Positions 63,284 to 64,000 of a stretch of 64,000 nucleotides of DNA are shown here, piece by piece; position 1 is the first letter of the stretch; each line of letters starts with the position of its first letter. The translations under genes and the position numbers were made by a program. This stretch comes from Trochalopteron elliotii (lineage: Eukaryota > Chordata > Aves > Passeriformes > Leiothrichidae): assembly GCA_024734555.1 (NCBI GenBank), contig JANPWX010000026.1:6575486-6639485 (forward strand), written 5' to 3'. A model generated the notes under the pieces. The model did no database searches. It was not told the origin of the DNA and saw only the letters and a list, made by a program, of their open reading frames with translations.

Positions 63284-63998
63284 CTAAAACTTCACTGTAG
63301 TATTGATCCCAGTTTGCCCAGAGAAGGTAATGAAATACGAAATCCTGTAAAGCGTAGCTGAGGATGTTTTTTAGCCTTTGCCAGAAAGCCATCCTATCTG
63401 TTAGGCTGGTTAGGGTGGTTGGTACGTAGGAAGGAGGTGCTGGGAGTGTTCCACAGAGCCGTTCCATCGTGTTGCCCATGGAGAACCGGAAGGAATACAC
63501 AAAGGGGATACCCAGCTTCTCAGCAACCAGCTCCCCACTGGGAAACAGTGGGTCTGCCAAAAGGACATCAAAGGCAGATGCCCTCAGTCTTTCCATCAGG
63601 GCATCATTCTTCACAGCTCCATCACAAATTATTTTGGTTATGTTCTTCATCTCTAACATCTTTTGAGCTATCTTGTAAGCACTTTTCCAGATAGGTAGCT
63701 GGCTCGCCTCGTAAAAAAACAAATAAAAAGTTTCATCCATTAAGTCAGCCATCTCCTTTTTGGTGATTGGCACCTCAATCACCTCAAACTGGAAGGGTGA
63801 GGGCTGTGTGGGACTGAGGATGAGAAAGCACGAAGGCAGCAGCACGGTCACCTCGTGGCCCCGGACCACAAGCTCCTGTAGTATGTGCTCCATGTTCAGC
63901 CAGTGGCTGTTGTCAGCTGGCCAGACCAACACCTTCCCCCCGGACCCCGAGCCCAACATGGCCAGCAGCAACAGCGCTGCCACCTCCTTCCCTGCCAT
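63284..63998 (-). CDS. Second UGT2A first exon (distal alternative exon 1)
   Basis: This is an intact 715-nt UGT first exon: Ala/Leu-rich signal peptide (about 1-21), mature start GKVLVWPADNSHW with catalytic H32, D149 in LADP, sequon N119-I-T, and the end YYSEVL with a phase-1 GTAAGG donor. No exon 2-6 candidate lies between it and the next first exon at 61511. Splicing to the common exons 59281-54954 would give a 526-residue enzyme. By analogy with human UGT2A1/UGT2A2 it is probably an alternative first exon of the same locus. The ATG is two bases from the window edge, so its promoter is outside. Confidence 0.85.
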
Positions 63999-64000
63999 AG

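Overview
The window looks like nuclear DNA of a bird, probably a songbird. Genes are split by GT-AG introns, the promoter is a CpG island, and the interspersed repeats are CR1 LINE pieces and avian-type retroviral LTRs. No bacterial, organellar or free viral genes are visible. Two loci can be supported in full. They lie tail to tail, with about 2.5 kb between their nearest likely poly(A) signals.

Bases 1-31,400 hold no exon I can support. This stretch contains CR1 remnants (about 8.67, 28.74, 30.07-30.66 and 30.81-31.27 kb), a solo LTR with TG/CA ends and a near-perfect target duplication (13,663-14,119), and an LTR of a second family (about 21.53-22.05 kb). Much of it is A- and C-rich on the plus strand, the opposite of the YTHDC1 introns. 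That would fit transcription, now or in the past, on the minus strand.

Bases 31,430-52,300 hold YTHDC1, the nuclear m6A reader, complete on the plus strand. It has a CpG-island promoter and 17 coding exons (31,720-51,524) that join in frame to 704 codons plus stop. All residues known to contact m6A in the mammalian protein are present. The large intron 11 has a weak donor and a decoy acceptor that would lead to an early stop, so regulated retention or a poison exon is possible.

Bases 54,768-63,998 hold a UGT2A-type UDP-glucuronosyltransferase locus on the minus strand. One first exon (60,788-61,511) plus five common exons (54,954-59,281) gives an intact 529-residue enzyme. A second, different first exon (63,284-63,998) has an intact reading frame and the same splice phase, but no exons 2-6 of its own in the 1.8 kb before the next first exon. 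The simplest reading is that both first exons share exons 2-6, as in mammalian UGT2A1/UGT2A2. An LTR in the same orientation as the gene sits between the two first exons.

The two genes are not functionally linked: one reads RNA methylation in the nucleus, the other conjugates lipophilic compounds in the endoplasmic reticulum. No clearly undescribed system is evident. The strongest leads are the alternative-first-exon UGT2A layout with its LTR, and the YTHDC1 intron 11 region.
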